Shown here piece after piece: positions 30,944 to 38,800 of a DNA stretch of 48,369 nucleotides. The position numbers were made by a program, and so were the translations under genes. Under the pieces are notes generated by a model. It was given only the letters and a program-made list of their open reading frames with translations. It was not told the DNA's origin and did no database searches. The stretch covers positions 1-48,369 of the forward strand of contig NZ_JAEMTA010000036.1 in the NCBI RefSeq assembly GCF_016462545.1. Reading direction: 5' to 3'. Within the stretch, counting starts at the first letter, position 1; each line of letters begins with the position of its first letter. Source of the stretch: Mycolicibacterium sp. Lineage in GTDB: Bacteria > Actinomycetota > Actinomycetes > Mycobacteriales > Mycobacteriaceae.

Positions 30944-31849
30944 GCTTGCCGTCGCCGCGGTGCACGCGGCCGCGCCGAGGACGTGGACGGCCACCAGCAC
31001 GGCTGGCACGCCCGTGTAGAACTGCACCGTTCCCACCATCCCCTGCAGGGCCACGAGGACCAGCAGGGCGACCAGACGCAGTGTCACCGGTCGCGGCGCA
31101 CGCACGGCGAGCAGCGCGAAGCCGAGGCCGATGAGCAGAGCCAGATACGCGGCAACCAGTGACGAATGCCGATAGACCAGCGTGATGATGTCGAGTCCCA
31201 GCCTCGGCACCGGCGCCTCGACGCTCTTGTCCCCGGCGTGCGGCCCGGCTCCGGTCACCATCGTGCCGGTGATCAGAACGACCGACAGGGCGGCACCGCT
31301 GAGGAAGGTCAACTGGCGCAACGGGTTCGGCACCAGCAGTTCGGGCACACCATCGTCGGGCTCGCCGATCTTGACGAACAACAGGACCGACAGCCAGACC
31401 ATCGTCATCGACACCAGGAGATGGATCGCGACGGTCCACCACAGCAGCCCGGTGAGTACCGTGATGCCGCCGATCACCGCTTGCGCCACCGTCGAGGCGG
31501 GCATCAGCCACGCGTAGACGAGCACTTCGCGGCGCCGTCGCGCGCGGATCACCGCGAGCACGGCCGCCGCGGCGGTCAGTACGACGAGAAAGGTGATCAG
31601 CCGATTGCCGAACTCGACCGCCTGGTGGACTATCGGCACCTCGGCCACGGGGACGGGGACGAAGCTGCCGGGGAAGCACTGGGGCCACGTGGGGCAGCCG
31701 AGTCCGGAGGCGGTGACGCGGACGATCGCACCCGTCACCGCGATACCGCCCTGGGTGAGGACGACCGCTGCCGCGATGATCCGCTGCACCCGCAGGCTGG
31801 GTAGGGGGAGCACGTCCACGGCACGCAGCAGAACGCGTCCGACGGCCAT
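30878..31849 (-). CDS. ctaA: Heme A synthase
   Basis: Converts heme O to heme A by oxidising the C8 methyl group, for cytochrome aa3 oxidase. The 323-residue membrane protein has about eight helices and the paired His-containing helices expected: VHQAVEFGNRLITFLVVL (about residue 75), WTVAIHLLVSMTMVW (about 137), IITLVYRHSSLVAAYLALL (about 220) and VLVAVHVLGAA (about 285). An early extracytoplasmic Cys pair is seen in SGLGCPTWPQCFPG, as in Bacillus CtaA. Start ATG 31849 has a TACGAT six bases upstream, suggesting a leaderless transcript. It is downstream of, but separated by 55 bp from, the ABC permease gene. Confidence 0.93.
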   Translation of the reverse strand: MAVGRVLLRAVDVLPLPSLRVQRIIAAAVVLTQGGIAVTGAIVRVTASGLGCPTWPQCFPGSFVPVPVAEVPIVHQAVEFGNRLITFLVVLTAAAAVLAVIRARRRREVLVYAWLMPASTVAQAVIGGITVLTGLLWWTVAIHLLVSMTMVWLSVLLFVKIGEPDDGVPELLVPNPLRQLTFLSGAALSVVLITGTMVTGAGPHAGDKSVEAPVPRLGLDIITLVYRHSSLVAAYLALLIGLGFALLAVRAPRPVTLRLVALLVLVALQGMVGTVQFYTGVPAVLVAVHVLGAAACTAATASLWASMRPRSAGQRSEPQPVQG

Positions 31850-31855
31850 GGCCCG

Positions 31856-31861
31856 ATCGTA
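31856..31861 (-). promoter_or_regulatory. Putative -10 box of ctaA
   Basis: On the minus strand TACGAT precedes the ctaA ATG by exactly six bases, the leaderless arrangement; no Shine-Dalgarno is present. Confidence 0.45.
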
Positions 31862-31867
31862 GAGCAG

Positions 31868-31888
31868 TTCTAACTACAGGCCGTAGTA
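31868..31888 (-). promoter_or_regulatory. ctaA copy of the ctaA/ctaB shared motif, with ACTAC dyad
   Basis: On the minus strand this contains GGCCTGTAGTTAGAA, closely matching the ctaB upstream element at 27580-27599. It includes the perfect dyad ACTAC-N5-GTAGT (31873-31887) and covers the region where the -35 of the TACGAT promoter should be, a suitable site for an activator or repressor. Confidence 0.4.
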
Positions 31889-31904
31889 GGGGCCGCTGCA
31901 ACCG

Positions 31905-32693
31905 TCATGTGAAGCGGAACCAGCGCAGCGCGCCGAGCGCAGCCACGAGGCCCCAGCCGGCTAGCACGGCGACGCCGAACCAATCGACGGAAACCGTCAG
32001 CGCCTGGGTGAGTGCCTCGGTCAGGGCTCCCGACGGGGTCAGCCGCGCCACGAAGCGCGCGGTGTCGGAGACCATGCCGCCTTGGAGGTCACCCTCGAGC
32101 GTCAACGCGCCCAGCCCGGCGAAGACGAACCACAGCAGGTTCGCTACCGCGAGCACGATTTCCGCGCGCAGGGTGCCCCCGAGCAGCAGGCCGAGGGCGG
32201 TGAAACCGGCGGTGCCCAGCGCGATGATCAGCGCACCGAGGGCGAGGCCCGCGATGGCGGGGCGCCAGCCGAGTGCAAAGCCGATGGCGCCCAACAGAAT
32301 CGACTGCAGAAAGACCACGGTGACGACGGCCAGCGACTTGCCCGCGATGATGCCCCACACCGGAAGCGCCGTCGCTCCCAGTCGTTTCAACGCACCGTAA
32401 CGGCGATCGAACGCCACGGCGATGGCCTGCCCGGTGAAGGCCGTCGAGATGACCGCCAGCGCCATGATGGCGGGCACGAACGTCGCTGCCCGGTTGGGTC
32501 CGAACGAGCCCAGCGGCATGAGCGTCAGGCCGATGAGCAGGGTGATGGGGATGAACATCGTCAGCAGCAACTGCTCGCCGTTGCGGAGCAGCAGCTTGAG
32601 CTCGAGACGGAACTGAGCTGCCAGCATGCTCGGCACGGTCGCCGGGCGTGGATCGGGTGAAAACGTGCCCGGCTCGAAACGATTGGTCGTCAT
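31905..32693 (-). CDS. ABC-2 type transporter permease
   Basis: Membrane half of an exporter, 262 residues with six predicted helices: for example LLLTMFIPITLLIGLTLMPL at about residues 41-60, AVVTVVFLQSILLGAIGFAL, LALGALIIALGTAGFTALGL and FGVAVLAGWGLVAALGALRW. The N-terminal cytoplasmic stretch QFRLELKLLLRNGEQLLLT is typical of ABC-2 permeases. ATG 32693 is the start, 28 bp after the ATPase gene stop with GAGGAG in the spacer. It is the last gene of the mptB-ATPase-permease run (Rv1457c by position). Substrate unknown; linkage to mptB hints at a cell-envelope component. Confidence 0.85.
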   Translation of the reverse strand: MTTNRFEPGTFSPDPRPATVPSMLAAQFRLELKLLLRNGEQLLLTMFIPITLLIGLTLMPLGSFGPNRAATFVPAIMALAVISTAFTGQAIAVAFDRRYGALKRLGATALPVWGIIAGKSLAVVTVVFLQSILLGAIGFALGWRPAIAGLALGALIIALGTAGFTALGLLLGGTLRAEIVLAVANLLWFVFAGLGALTLEGDLQGGMVSDTARFVARLTPSGALTEALTQALTVSVDWFGVAVLAGWGLVAALGALRWFRFT

Positions 32694-32721
32694 GTCTGAT
32701 GGCTCCTCGCGCCCGCGCTCG

Positions 32722-33654
32722 TCACGACCGCAACTCCCGCCCGGTGATGTCGAGGAACACGTCCTCGAGGCTGCGCTGTTCGACGCGCATGTCGGTGGCC
32801 AATACGTCGAGTCGCGCGCACCAGGCGGTGACGGTGGCCAGCACCTGCGGATCGATCTCACCTTCGACGAGATACTCGCCCGGGCTGACCTCGCTGGCCT
32901 GATACGTCTCCGGCAGGGCCGAGATCAGCAGCGAGAGATCGAGTTTCGGAGGGGCCGAGAATCGCAGCTGGTTCTCCGCGCCCCGACCCATCAGCTCGGC
33001 GGGCGTGCCCTTGGCCACCGCGACACCGTTGTCGATGATCACCAGGTGGTCGGCGAGCTGCTCGGCCTCGGTGAGCTGGTGGGTGGTGAGCACGACGGTG
33101 ACGCCGTCGCGCCGCAGTCCGTCGATCAGGTCCCACACCACGATGCGCGCGTGGGCGTCCATGCCCGCCGTCGGTTCGTCGAGGAACACCAGCTCCGGTC
33201 GCCCGACCACGGCGCAGGCCAGCGCGAGCCGTTGCTGCTGGCCGCCGGAGAGCCTGCGGTAGGTGGTCTTGGCGGCGTCTGTGAGGCCGAGCGTGGCCAT
33301 GAGCCACTTCGGGTCCAGCGGGTTCGCCGAGTAGGCGGCCACCAGATCCAGCATCTCGCCCGCCCGGGCCGCCGGATACCCGCCACCGCCCTGCAGCATG
33401 ACGCCGATGCGTTCGCGCAGTGGCGCGTTGTCGGCGACGGGATCGAGTCCGAGGATCTCGATCGTCCCCGAGTCGGGCTTGAGGAACCCCTCGCACATCT
33501 CGATCGTCGTCGTCTTGCCGGCGCCGTTGGGCCCGAGCAATGCCAGCACCTCGGCGCGTTGAACCTCGAGGTCGAGTCCGTCCACGGCCGTCGTCGTCCC
33601 GTAGCGCTTGGTCACGCCCCGCAGTCGCACGGGAGTCTCGGAACGGGAGGTCAC
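32722..33654 (-). CDS. ABC transporter ATP-binding protein
   Basis: Nucleotide-binding subunit, 310 residues, partner of the following permease (Rv1458c by position). Walker A is LLGPNGAGKTTTIEM (about residues 39-53), the Q-loop GVMLQGGGGYP, the ABC signature RRLSGGQQQRLALA, Walker B ELVFLDEPTAGMD and the switch His in TTHQLTEAEQL. The C-terminal 90 residues after VAKGTPAELM form the accessory domain usual in drug/lipid export ATPases and end in LEDVFLDITGREL. The GTG start overlaps the mptB stop (GTGA), implying co-translation with the mannosyltransferase. Confidence 0.92.
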   Translation of the reverse strand: MTSRSETPVRLRGVTKRYGTTTAVDGLDLEVQRAEVLALLGPNGAGKTTTIEMCEGFLKPDSGTIEILGLDPVADNAPLRERIGVMLQGGGGYPAARAGEMLDLVAAYSANPLDPKWLMATLGLTDAAKTTYRRLSGGQQQRLALACAVVGRPELVFLDEPTAGMDAHARIVVWDLIDGLRRDGVTVVLTTHQLTEAEQLADHLVIIDNGVAVAKGTPAELMGRGAENQLRFSAPPKLDLSLLISALPETYQASEVSPGEYLVEGEIDPQVLATVTAWCARLDVLATDMRVEQRSLEDVFLDITGRELRS

Positions 33655-35354
33655 GGTGACTCAGCGTAGGCGTCGGACTTCGCGACCGGTGGCGGAGATC
33701 CTGACTCTTCGCTGACGCCTGCGTCGGGGAGCGGTCGCCACGGCAGCCGGGTGTAGGTGATGGCGATCAGGATGGCCACGATCAGGGTGCTGGCGATCGT
33801 CGCGTCGACGATCTGGAAGAGGGCAAATCGGTCGCCGTTGGCCGTCGGTCCAAATATGCCCACGATCAGCGTGATCGCGATGGTGGTGCCGCGGAACCCG
33901 GGTCGCGTCGCCCACGTCGCCAACGGGATGATCGCCCACAGCAGGTACCACGGTTGCACCACCGGAAACAGCAGCACCGTGGTGCCCAACGCCACGCCGA
34001 GGCCGCCGACGGGGTGCAGACGACCGCGCAACACGGCCAGCAGCAGCCACGAGACCAGGATTGCGATGATGATCACACCCATCGCGCGGGTCAGACCCAG
34101 CACCGCGGTGGTGTGATCGCCGAGGCCGAGGAGGTTGCCGACCTGCCCGGTGCCCAACGCGAGGAGCGTCGGCGGTGACATCCACGATCGGACGACGTTC
34201 GCGGTTCCGAGGGTGAACAGCCAACCGAAGCCCAGGCCGCTGGCCCAGCCGATCAGCGCCGTCACCGCCACCGCGATCACCGTCACCAAACTCCCCGCCA
34301 CGACGAACGCTCGGAACGATCCGCCCCACTTGTACGCCAGCGCCATCGCCACGAATCCGATCGCCAGCAGCGACGGCAACTTCACCTGCGATGACATCGT
34401 GATCAGGACCGTGCCCGCGATCAACATCGCCAACGGCATCCAGCGGGCCCATTCCTCGCGCCCGCGCGGCCAGTGCAGAGGCCGGGGCAGTAACGCGCCC
34501 GCCGGATGGTTGTCGCGGGTGCGGCTGATCGCGCGCAGGGCGAACTCGGTGCCCGTCAGCATCAGACCGAGCATCAAGGCCTCGTTGTGGATCCCGGCGA
34601 CCAGATGCATGAACAGCAGCGGGTTGCAGGGGCCCAGCCACAGCGCGCTGACCTCGGCGACGCCGCAGCGGCGGGCCAACCGGGGCGTGGCCCAGACGAT
34701 CAATCCGACGCCGAACAGCACGACGAGCCGATGGCACAGCACCGCAGCGACGATGTTGTCGCCGGTGATCTCGGAGATTCCCCGCCCGATCCACAGGAAC
34801 AGTGGCCCGTAGGGCGCAGGGGTCTCGCGCCAGAGGCTGGGCACCGACAGCGTGAAGACGTGGTCGAGGCCGAGACCGGGTGCGGGCCCCACCCGGTAGG
34901 GGTCGAGTCCGAGGCGTGCGATCTGGCTCTGCGCGAGATAGGAGTAGACGTCCTTGCTGTACATCGGCGGAGCGATGAGCAGGGGCAGCGCCCACAGCAG
35001 CAGGGTGCGGTCCACTTGGCTGCGCGACATCCGCCTGCTGCCGAGCGCGAAGCGGCCCAGCATCAGCCAGGCGAGCGCCATCATGACGGCACCCGTGGTC
35101 GTCATGGTCAGCGAGACAGTCTGGATGCGGGACGGGAGATTGAGGAGCCGGACTCCGAAGGTCGGATCCTGAACGACCGGCCTGGCCCCCGCACCCAGGG
35201 CGCCGATCGCCATCAGGACCGTTCCCGTGGCGCCGAACACCCGGGTGCGGCGAAGGAAGGCGACATCGGATGCGATCAGTGGCGAGCCGACCGTCGTCTC
35301 GTCGGCGTGCCACCGTGCGACGGCACTGCTCAGCGACGCTCGGCGGGCGGCCAT
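33651..35354 (-). CDS. mptB: Alpha-(1->6)-mannopyranosyltransferase MptB
   Basis: Polyprenyl-phosphomannose-dependent GT-C mannosyltransferase involved in the alpha-1,6-mannan core of lipomannan and lipoarabinomannan. The 567-residue protein is highly hydrophobic with roughly 12-14 membrane segments. The first large extracytoplasmic loop holds APPMYSKDVYSYLAQSQIAR, including the acidic residue typical of GT-C enzymes. Other family blocks are LWRETPAPYGPLFLWIGRG, CNPLLFMHLVAGIHNEALML and VVQPWYLLWAIIPLATWA. ATG 35354 follows TACGCT by six bases, suggesting a leaderless transcript. Its position, divergent from sufR and heading the ABC genes, equals Rv1459c. Confidence 0.92.
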   Translation of the reverse strand: MAARRASLSSAVARWHADETTVGSPLIASDVAFLRRTRVFGATGTVLMAIGALGAGARPVVQDPTFGVRLLNLPSRIQTVSLTMTTTGAVMMALAWLMLGRFALGSRRMSRSQVDRTLLLWALPLLIAPPMYSKDVYSYLAQSQIARLGLDPYRVGPAPGLGLDHVFTLSVPSLWRETPAPYGPLFLWIGRGISEITGDNIVAAVLCHRLVVLFGVGLIVWATPRLARRCGVAEVSALWLGPCNPLLFMHLVAGIHNEALMLGLMLTGTEFALRAISRTRDNHPAGALLPRPLHWPRGREEWARWMPLAMLIAGTVLITMSSQVKLPSLLAIGFVAMALAYKWGGSFRAFVVAGSLVTVIAVAVTALIGWASGLGFGWLFTLGTANVVRSWMSPPTLLALGTGQVGNLLGLGDHTTAVLGLTRAMGVIIIAILVSWLLLAVLRGRLHPVGGLGVALGTTVLLFPVVQPWYLLWAIIPLATWATRPGFRGTTIAITLIVGIFGPTANGDRFALFQIVDATIASTLIVAILIAITYTRLPWRPLPDAGVSEESGSPPPVAKSDAYAESP

Positions 35355-35360
35355 CAGTGC

Positions 35361-35366
35361 AGCGTA
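35361..35366 (-). promoter_or_regulatory. Putative -10 box of mptB
   Basis: Minus-strand TACGCT lies six bases before the mptB ATG, with no Shine-Dalgarno, the same geometry as ctaA (TACGAT) and ppc. Confidence 0.45.
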
Positions 35367-35417
35367 GTAAGTCGGCTACCTAAGGGTTACCTTGCTAGAC
35401 CGGTTTGTCGAATTCCG

Positions 35418-35434
35418 TCACAATGGTGTTGTGA
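35418..35434 (+). promoter_or_regulatory. Probable SufR operator overlapping -10 and start codon of sufR
   Basis: TCACAA-TGGTG-TTGTGA is a perfect 6+6 inverted repeat with a 5-bp spacer. Its right arm contains the sufR GTG (35431) and its left arm contains CACAAT (35419-35424), a fair -10 box six bases before that GTG. A SufR dimer bound here would cover the promoter and start of a leaderless transcript, a simple autorepression switch for the whole suf operon. Confidence 0.6.
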
Positions 35435-36195
35435 AAATCCGTACTGAGGTCGTGAGCTCCGGTGGGCCATCCGCCGGCACCGCGTCGACCTCCGACGGTC
35501 ACACCCGCCGCTCGATCGTTCAACTACTTCTCGAGGGCCCGACGACCGCCGGTGAGATCGGCGACCGACTCGGAATCTCCGCGGCCGGCGTACGACGGCA
35601 TCTCGATGCCCTCGTCGACGGCGGCGACGCCGAATCCAACGCCGCGGCGTCCTGGCAGCACAACGGCCGGGGTCGTCCCGCCAAGCGGTATCGACTGACC
35701 GCCGCCGGACGTTCCAAGCTGGAGCACGCCTACGACGACCTTGCCGTGGCGGCGATGAGGCAACTCCGTGAGGTGGGTGGTGACGACGCGATCCGCACCT
35801 TCGCACGCAGGCGCATCGACACGATCCTCTCCGGTGTCGCGGGCAGTACGGCAGGCGGAGACGTCGCGACAGCTGCCGACCGGGTGGCCGTGGCCCTCAC
35901 GGGCGCCGGCTACGCCACCACGACGACACGGGTCACCGGCCCGATCGACGGCGTCCAGATCTGCCAGCACCACTGCCCGGTGTCGCACGTCGCCGAGGAG
36001 TTCCCGGAACTGTGCGAGGCCGAACGGGAGGCCTTCGCCGACATCCTGGGTACTCACGTCCAGAGGCTGGCGACCATAGTCAACGGCGACTGCGCGTGCA
36101 CCACGCACGTTCCGCTCGTTCCCGAACCCGCCCGGCGCACGGCCCGCGCCGAAACCCACCGAACAGCCATCGAGAATCAAGGAGCGTCGACATGA
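35431..36195 (+). CDS. sufR: Fe-S-sensing repressor SufR
   Basis: Transcriptional repressor that senses Fe-S status with its own cluster and controls the suf operon (Rv1460). The 254-residue protein has a winged helix-turn-helix at about residues 41-61 (GEIGDRLGISAAGVRRHLDA) and the wing region NGRGRPAKRYRLTAAGR. Cluster ligands are candidates Cys178, Cys182, Cys195, Cys221 and Cys223, in QICQHHCPVSHVAEEF, PELCEAE and GDCACTTHV. GTG 35431 is chosen over the TTG at 35392 because homology-like sequence begins there and a -10 box with leaderless spacing precedes it. The stop overlaps the sufB start (ATGA). Confidence 0.95.
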   Translation: MKIRTEVVSSGGPSAGTASTSDGHTRRSIVQLLLEGPTTAGEIGDRLGISAAGVRRHLDALVDGGDAESNAAASWQHNGRGRPAKRYRLTAAGRSKLEHAYDDLAVAAMRQLREVGGDDAIRTFARRRIDTILSGVAGSTAGGDVATAADRVAVALTGAGYATTTTRVTGPIDGVQICQHHCPVSHVAEEFPELCEAEREAFADILGTHVQRLATIVNGDCACTTHVPLVPEPARRTARAETHRTAIENQGAST

Positions 36196-37619
36196 CGACC
36201 ACCCCAGAGGCCCTCACTCAAGAGGAAACCATCGCCTCGTTGGGCACGTACGGCTACGGCTGGTCGGACTCCGACGTCGCGGGTGCCAGTGCGCAGCGCG
36301 GCCTGTCAGAGGCCGTCGTGCGCGACATCTCCGACAAGAAGAGCGAGCCCCAGTGGATGCTCGACATGCGGTTGAAGGCGTTGCGCACCTTCGACAAGAA
36401 GCCGATGCCCAACTGGGGTTCCGACCTCGAGGGCATCTTCTTCGACAACATCAAGTACTTCGTGCGGTCCAGCGAGAAGCAGGCCGCTACGTGGGATGAT
36501 CTGCCCGCCGACATCAAGAACACCTATGACCGCCTTGGCATCCCCGAGGCCGAGAAGCAGCGTCTGGTCTCCGGCGTGGCGGCGCAGTACGAGTCCGAGG
36601 TCGTCTACCACTCGATCCGCGAGGACCTCGAGGCGCTGGGCGTCATCTTCCTCGACACCGACTCCGCACTGAAGCAGCATCCGGAACTGTTCAAGGAGTA
36701 CTTCGGCACGGTCATTCCAGCCGGTGACAACAAGTTCTCCGCGCTCAATACCGCGGTGTGGTCGGGTGGTTCGTTCATCTACGTGCCGAAGGGCGTGCAC
36801 GTCGACATTCCGCTGCAGGCCTACTTCCGCATCAACACCGAGAACATGGGCCAGTTCGAGCGGACGCTGATCATCGTCGACGAGGACGCCTACGTGCACT
36901 ACGTCGAAGGCTGCACCGCGCCGATCTACAAGAGCGACTCGCTGCACTCCGCGGTCGTCGAGATCATCGTCAAGCCCGGTGGCCGGTGCCGCTACACCAC
37001 CATTCAGAACTGGTCGAACAACGTCTACAACCTGGTGACCAAGCGTGCTCGCGCGGAGGCAGGCGCAACGATGGAGTGGGTCGACGGCAACATCGGCTCC
37101 AAGGTCACCATGAAGTACCCGGCCGTCTGGATGACCGGCGAGCACGCCAAGGGTGAGGTGCTCTCCGTGGCGTTCGCCGGCGAGGGTCAACACCAGGACA
37201 CCGGCGCCAAGATGCTGCACCTGGCGCCGAACACGTCGAGCAACATCGTCTCGAAGTCCGTCGCGCGCGGCGGTGGCCGAGCGTCGTACCGCGGCCTCGT
37301 CCAGATCAACAAGGGTGCGCACGGATCGCGGTCCAGCGTGAAGTGCGATGCGCTGCTTGTCGATTCGATCAGCCGCAGCGACACCTATCCGTACGTCGAC
37401 ATTCGCGAGGACGACGTCACGATGGGTCACGAGGCCACTGTGTCCAAGGTCAGTGCGGATCAGCTGTTCTACCTGATGAGCCGCGGCATGACCGAGGACG
37501 AGGCGATGGCGATGGTGGTGCGCGGATTCGTCGAGCCGATCGCCAAGGAACTCCCGATGGAGTACGCCCTCGAGCTCAACCGGCTGATCGAACTCCAGAT
37601 GGAAGGCGCGGTCGGTTAA
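36192..37619 (+). CDS. sufB: Fe-S cluster assembly scaffold SufB (no intein)
   Basis: Scaffold subunit of the SufBC2D complex on which Fe-S clusters are built. The 475-residue protein has the SufB/D beta-helix with EAGATMEWVDGNIGSKVTMK, KSVARGGGRASYRG, the key sulfur-accepting Cys in RSSVKCDALLVD (about residue 385), and the conserved HEATVSKVSADQLFYLMSRG at the end. The M. tuberculosis orthologue Rv1461 is interrupted by an intein; here the extein blocks are continuous and the length is that of the mature protein, so no intein is present. The ATG overlaps the sufR stop and sufD follows with no gap. Confidence 0.97.
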   Translation: MTTTPEALTQEETIASLGTYGYGWSDSDVAGASAQRGLSEAVVRDISDKKSEPQWMLDMRLKALRTFDKKPMPNWGSDLEGIFFDNIKYFVRSSEKQAATWDDLPADIKNTYDRLGIPEAEKQRLVSGVAAQYESEVVYHSIREDLEALGVIFLDTDSALKQHPELFKEYFGTVIPAGDNKFSALNTAVWSGGSFIYVPKGVHVDIPLQAYFRINTENMGQFERTLIIVDEDAYVHYVEGCTAPIYKSDSLHSAVVEIIVKPGGRCRYTTIQNWSNNVYNLVTKRARAEAGATMEWVDGNIGSKVTMKYPAVWMTGEHAKGEVLSVAFAGEGQHQDTGAKMLHLAPNTSSNIVSKSVARGGGRASYRGLVQINKGAHGSRSSVKCDALLVDSISRSDTYPYVDIREDDVTMGHEATVSKVSADQLFYLMSRGMTEDEAMAMVVRGFVEPIAKELPMEYALELNRLIELQMEGAVG

Positions 37620-38798
37620 GTGGCCCAGAATCTGACTCAGGCCGTCGAAGGCATCATCAAGAACAAGGGCGAGCAGTTCAGCTCCTTCGACGTCGACGCC
37701 TTCGAGGTGCCGGGTGGCCGCGACGAACTGTGGCGGTTCACGCCACTCAAGCGGCTGCGTGGACTGCACGACGGCTCGGCGCCCGCGACCGGCAGTACGG
37801 TCATCGACGCCGCCGAACAACCCGGTGTCACCGTCGAGACCGTCGGCCGTGACGACGAACGTCTTGGCCAGGGTGGCGTACCCGCCGATCGTGTTGCAGC
37901 GCAGGCGTTCTCATCATTCGACCAGGCGACGATCGTGACCATCGCGCGCAACACCGAGGTGGCCGAGCCGATCGAGATCACCGTCACCGGGCCCGGCGTG
38001 GGAGCAGTGGCCTACGGGCACCTGCAGATCCGTGTCGAGGAGTTGGCGCGCGCGACGGTTGTCGTCGATCTCCGCGGCAGCGGAACCTACGCCGACAACG
38101 TCGAGATCATCGTCGGTGACGCGGCCGGCGTCGGCGTCATCTGGATCGCCGACTGGGCTGACGACATGGTGAACGTCAGCGCCCATCACGCACGGCTCGG
38201 CAAGGATGCGGTCCTCGGGCACGTGGCCGTCACGCTCGGCGGCGACGTCGTCCGGACGACCGCGACGGTCCGATTCGACGGCCCCGGCGGCGAGGCGCAG
38301 CTGCTCGGCACCTACTTCGCCGATGACGGGCAGCACTTCGAGTCGCGTCTCCTCGTCGACCACTCGCAGCCCAACTGCAAGTCCGACGTGCTGTACAAGG
38401 GTGCGTTGCAAGGCGATCCGGATTCCAGGTTGCCCGACGCGCACACCGTGTGGATCGGCGACGTCCTGATCCGCGCCGAGGCCACGGGCACCGACACCTA
38501 CGAGGCGAACCGCAACCTGGTGCTCACCGACGGCGCGCGCGCCGACTCGGTGCCGAACCTGGAGATCGAGACCGGCGAGATCGTCGGCGCCGGACATGCC
38601 AGTGCCACCGGACGTTTCGACGACGAGCAGTTGTTCTACCTGCGTGCCCGCGGCATCCCGGAAGACCAGGCCCGCCGCCTCGTCGTGCGAGGCTTCTTCG
38701 GCGAGATCATCGCCAAGATCGCCGTCCCCGCCGTGCGAGAGCGGCTCACCGAAGCCATCGAACGAGAACTAGCCATCACCGAATCGAAAAGTAGCTGA
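37620..38798 (+). CDS. sufD: Fe-S cluster assembly protein SufD
   Basis: Paralogue of SufB that completes the SufBC2D scaffold and helps iron entry. The 392-residue protein has LWRFTPLKRLRGL near residue 40, the beta-helix with HHARLGKDAVLGHVAVTLGG, HSQPNCKSDVLYKGAL and the C-terminal EIVGAGHASATGRFDDEQLFYLRARGI, where the His corresponds to the functional His of E. coli SufD. It ends with VRGFFGEIIAKI, as SufB ends with a similar helix. The start is a GTG directly abutting the sufB TAA, so translation is surely coupled. sufC begins 2 bp after its stop. Confidence 0.96.
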   Translation: MAQNLTQAVEGIIKNKGEQFSSFDVDAFEVPGGRDELWRFTPLKRLRGLHDGSAPATGSTVIDAAEQPGVTVETVGRDDERLGQGGVPADRVAAQAFSSFDQATIVTIARNTEVAEPIEITVTGPGVGAVAYGHLQIRVEELARATVVVDLRGSGTYADNVEIIVGDAAGVGVIWIADWADDMVNVSAHHARLGKDAVLGHVAVTLGGDVVRTTATVRFDGPGGEAQLLGTYFADDGQHFESRLLVDHSQPNCKSDVLYKGALQGDPDSRLPDAHTVWIGDVLIRAEATGTDTYEANRNLVLTDGARADSVPNLEIETGEIVGAGHASATGRFDDEQLFYLRARGIPEDQARRLVVRGFFGEIIAKIAVPAVRERLTEAIERELAITESKSS

Positions 38799-38800
38799 TC

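Noticed and set aside
32694..32721. GAG/CGC-rich spacer between ABC ATPase and permease genes resembling the MIRU-like unit
   Set aside because: Only 28 bp, no bracketing repeat and no ORF overlapping both neighbours; it is adequately explained as a ribosome-binding region.
35374..35395. Possible IdeR iron box in the mptB-sufR spacer (GGCTACCTAAGG, GGTTACCTTG)
   Set aside because: When aligned to the 19-bp IdeR consensus it lacks one base in the half-site and matches fewer than half of the positions in the best register.
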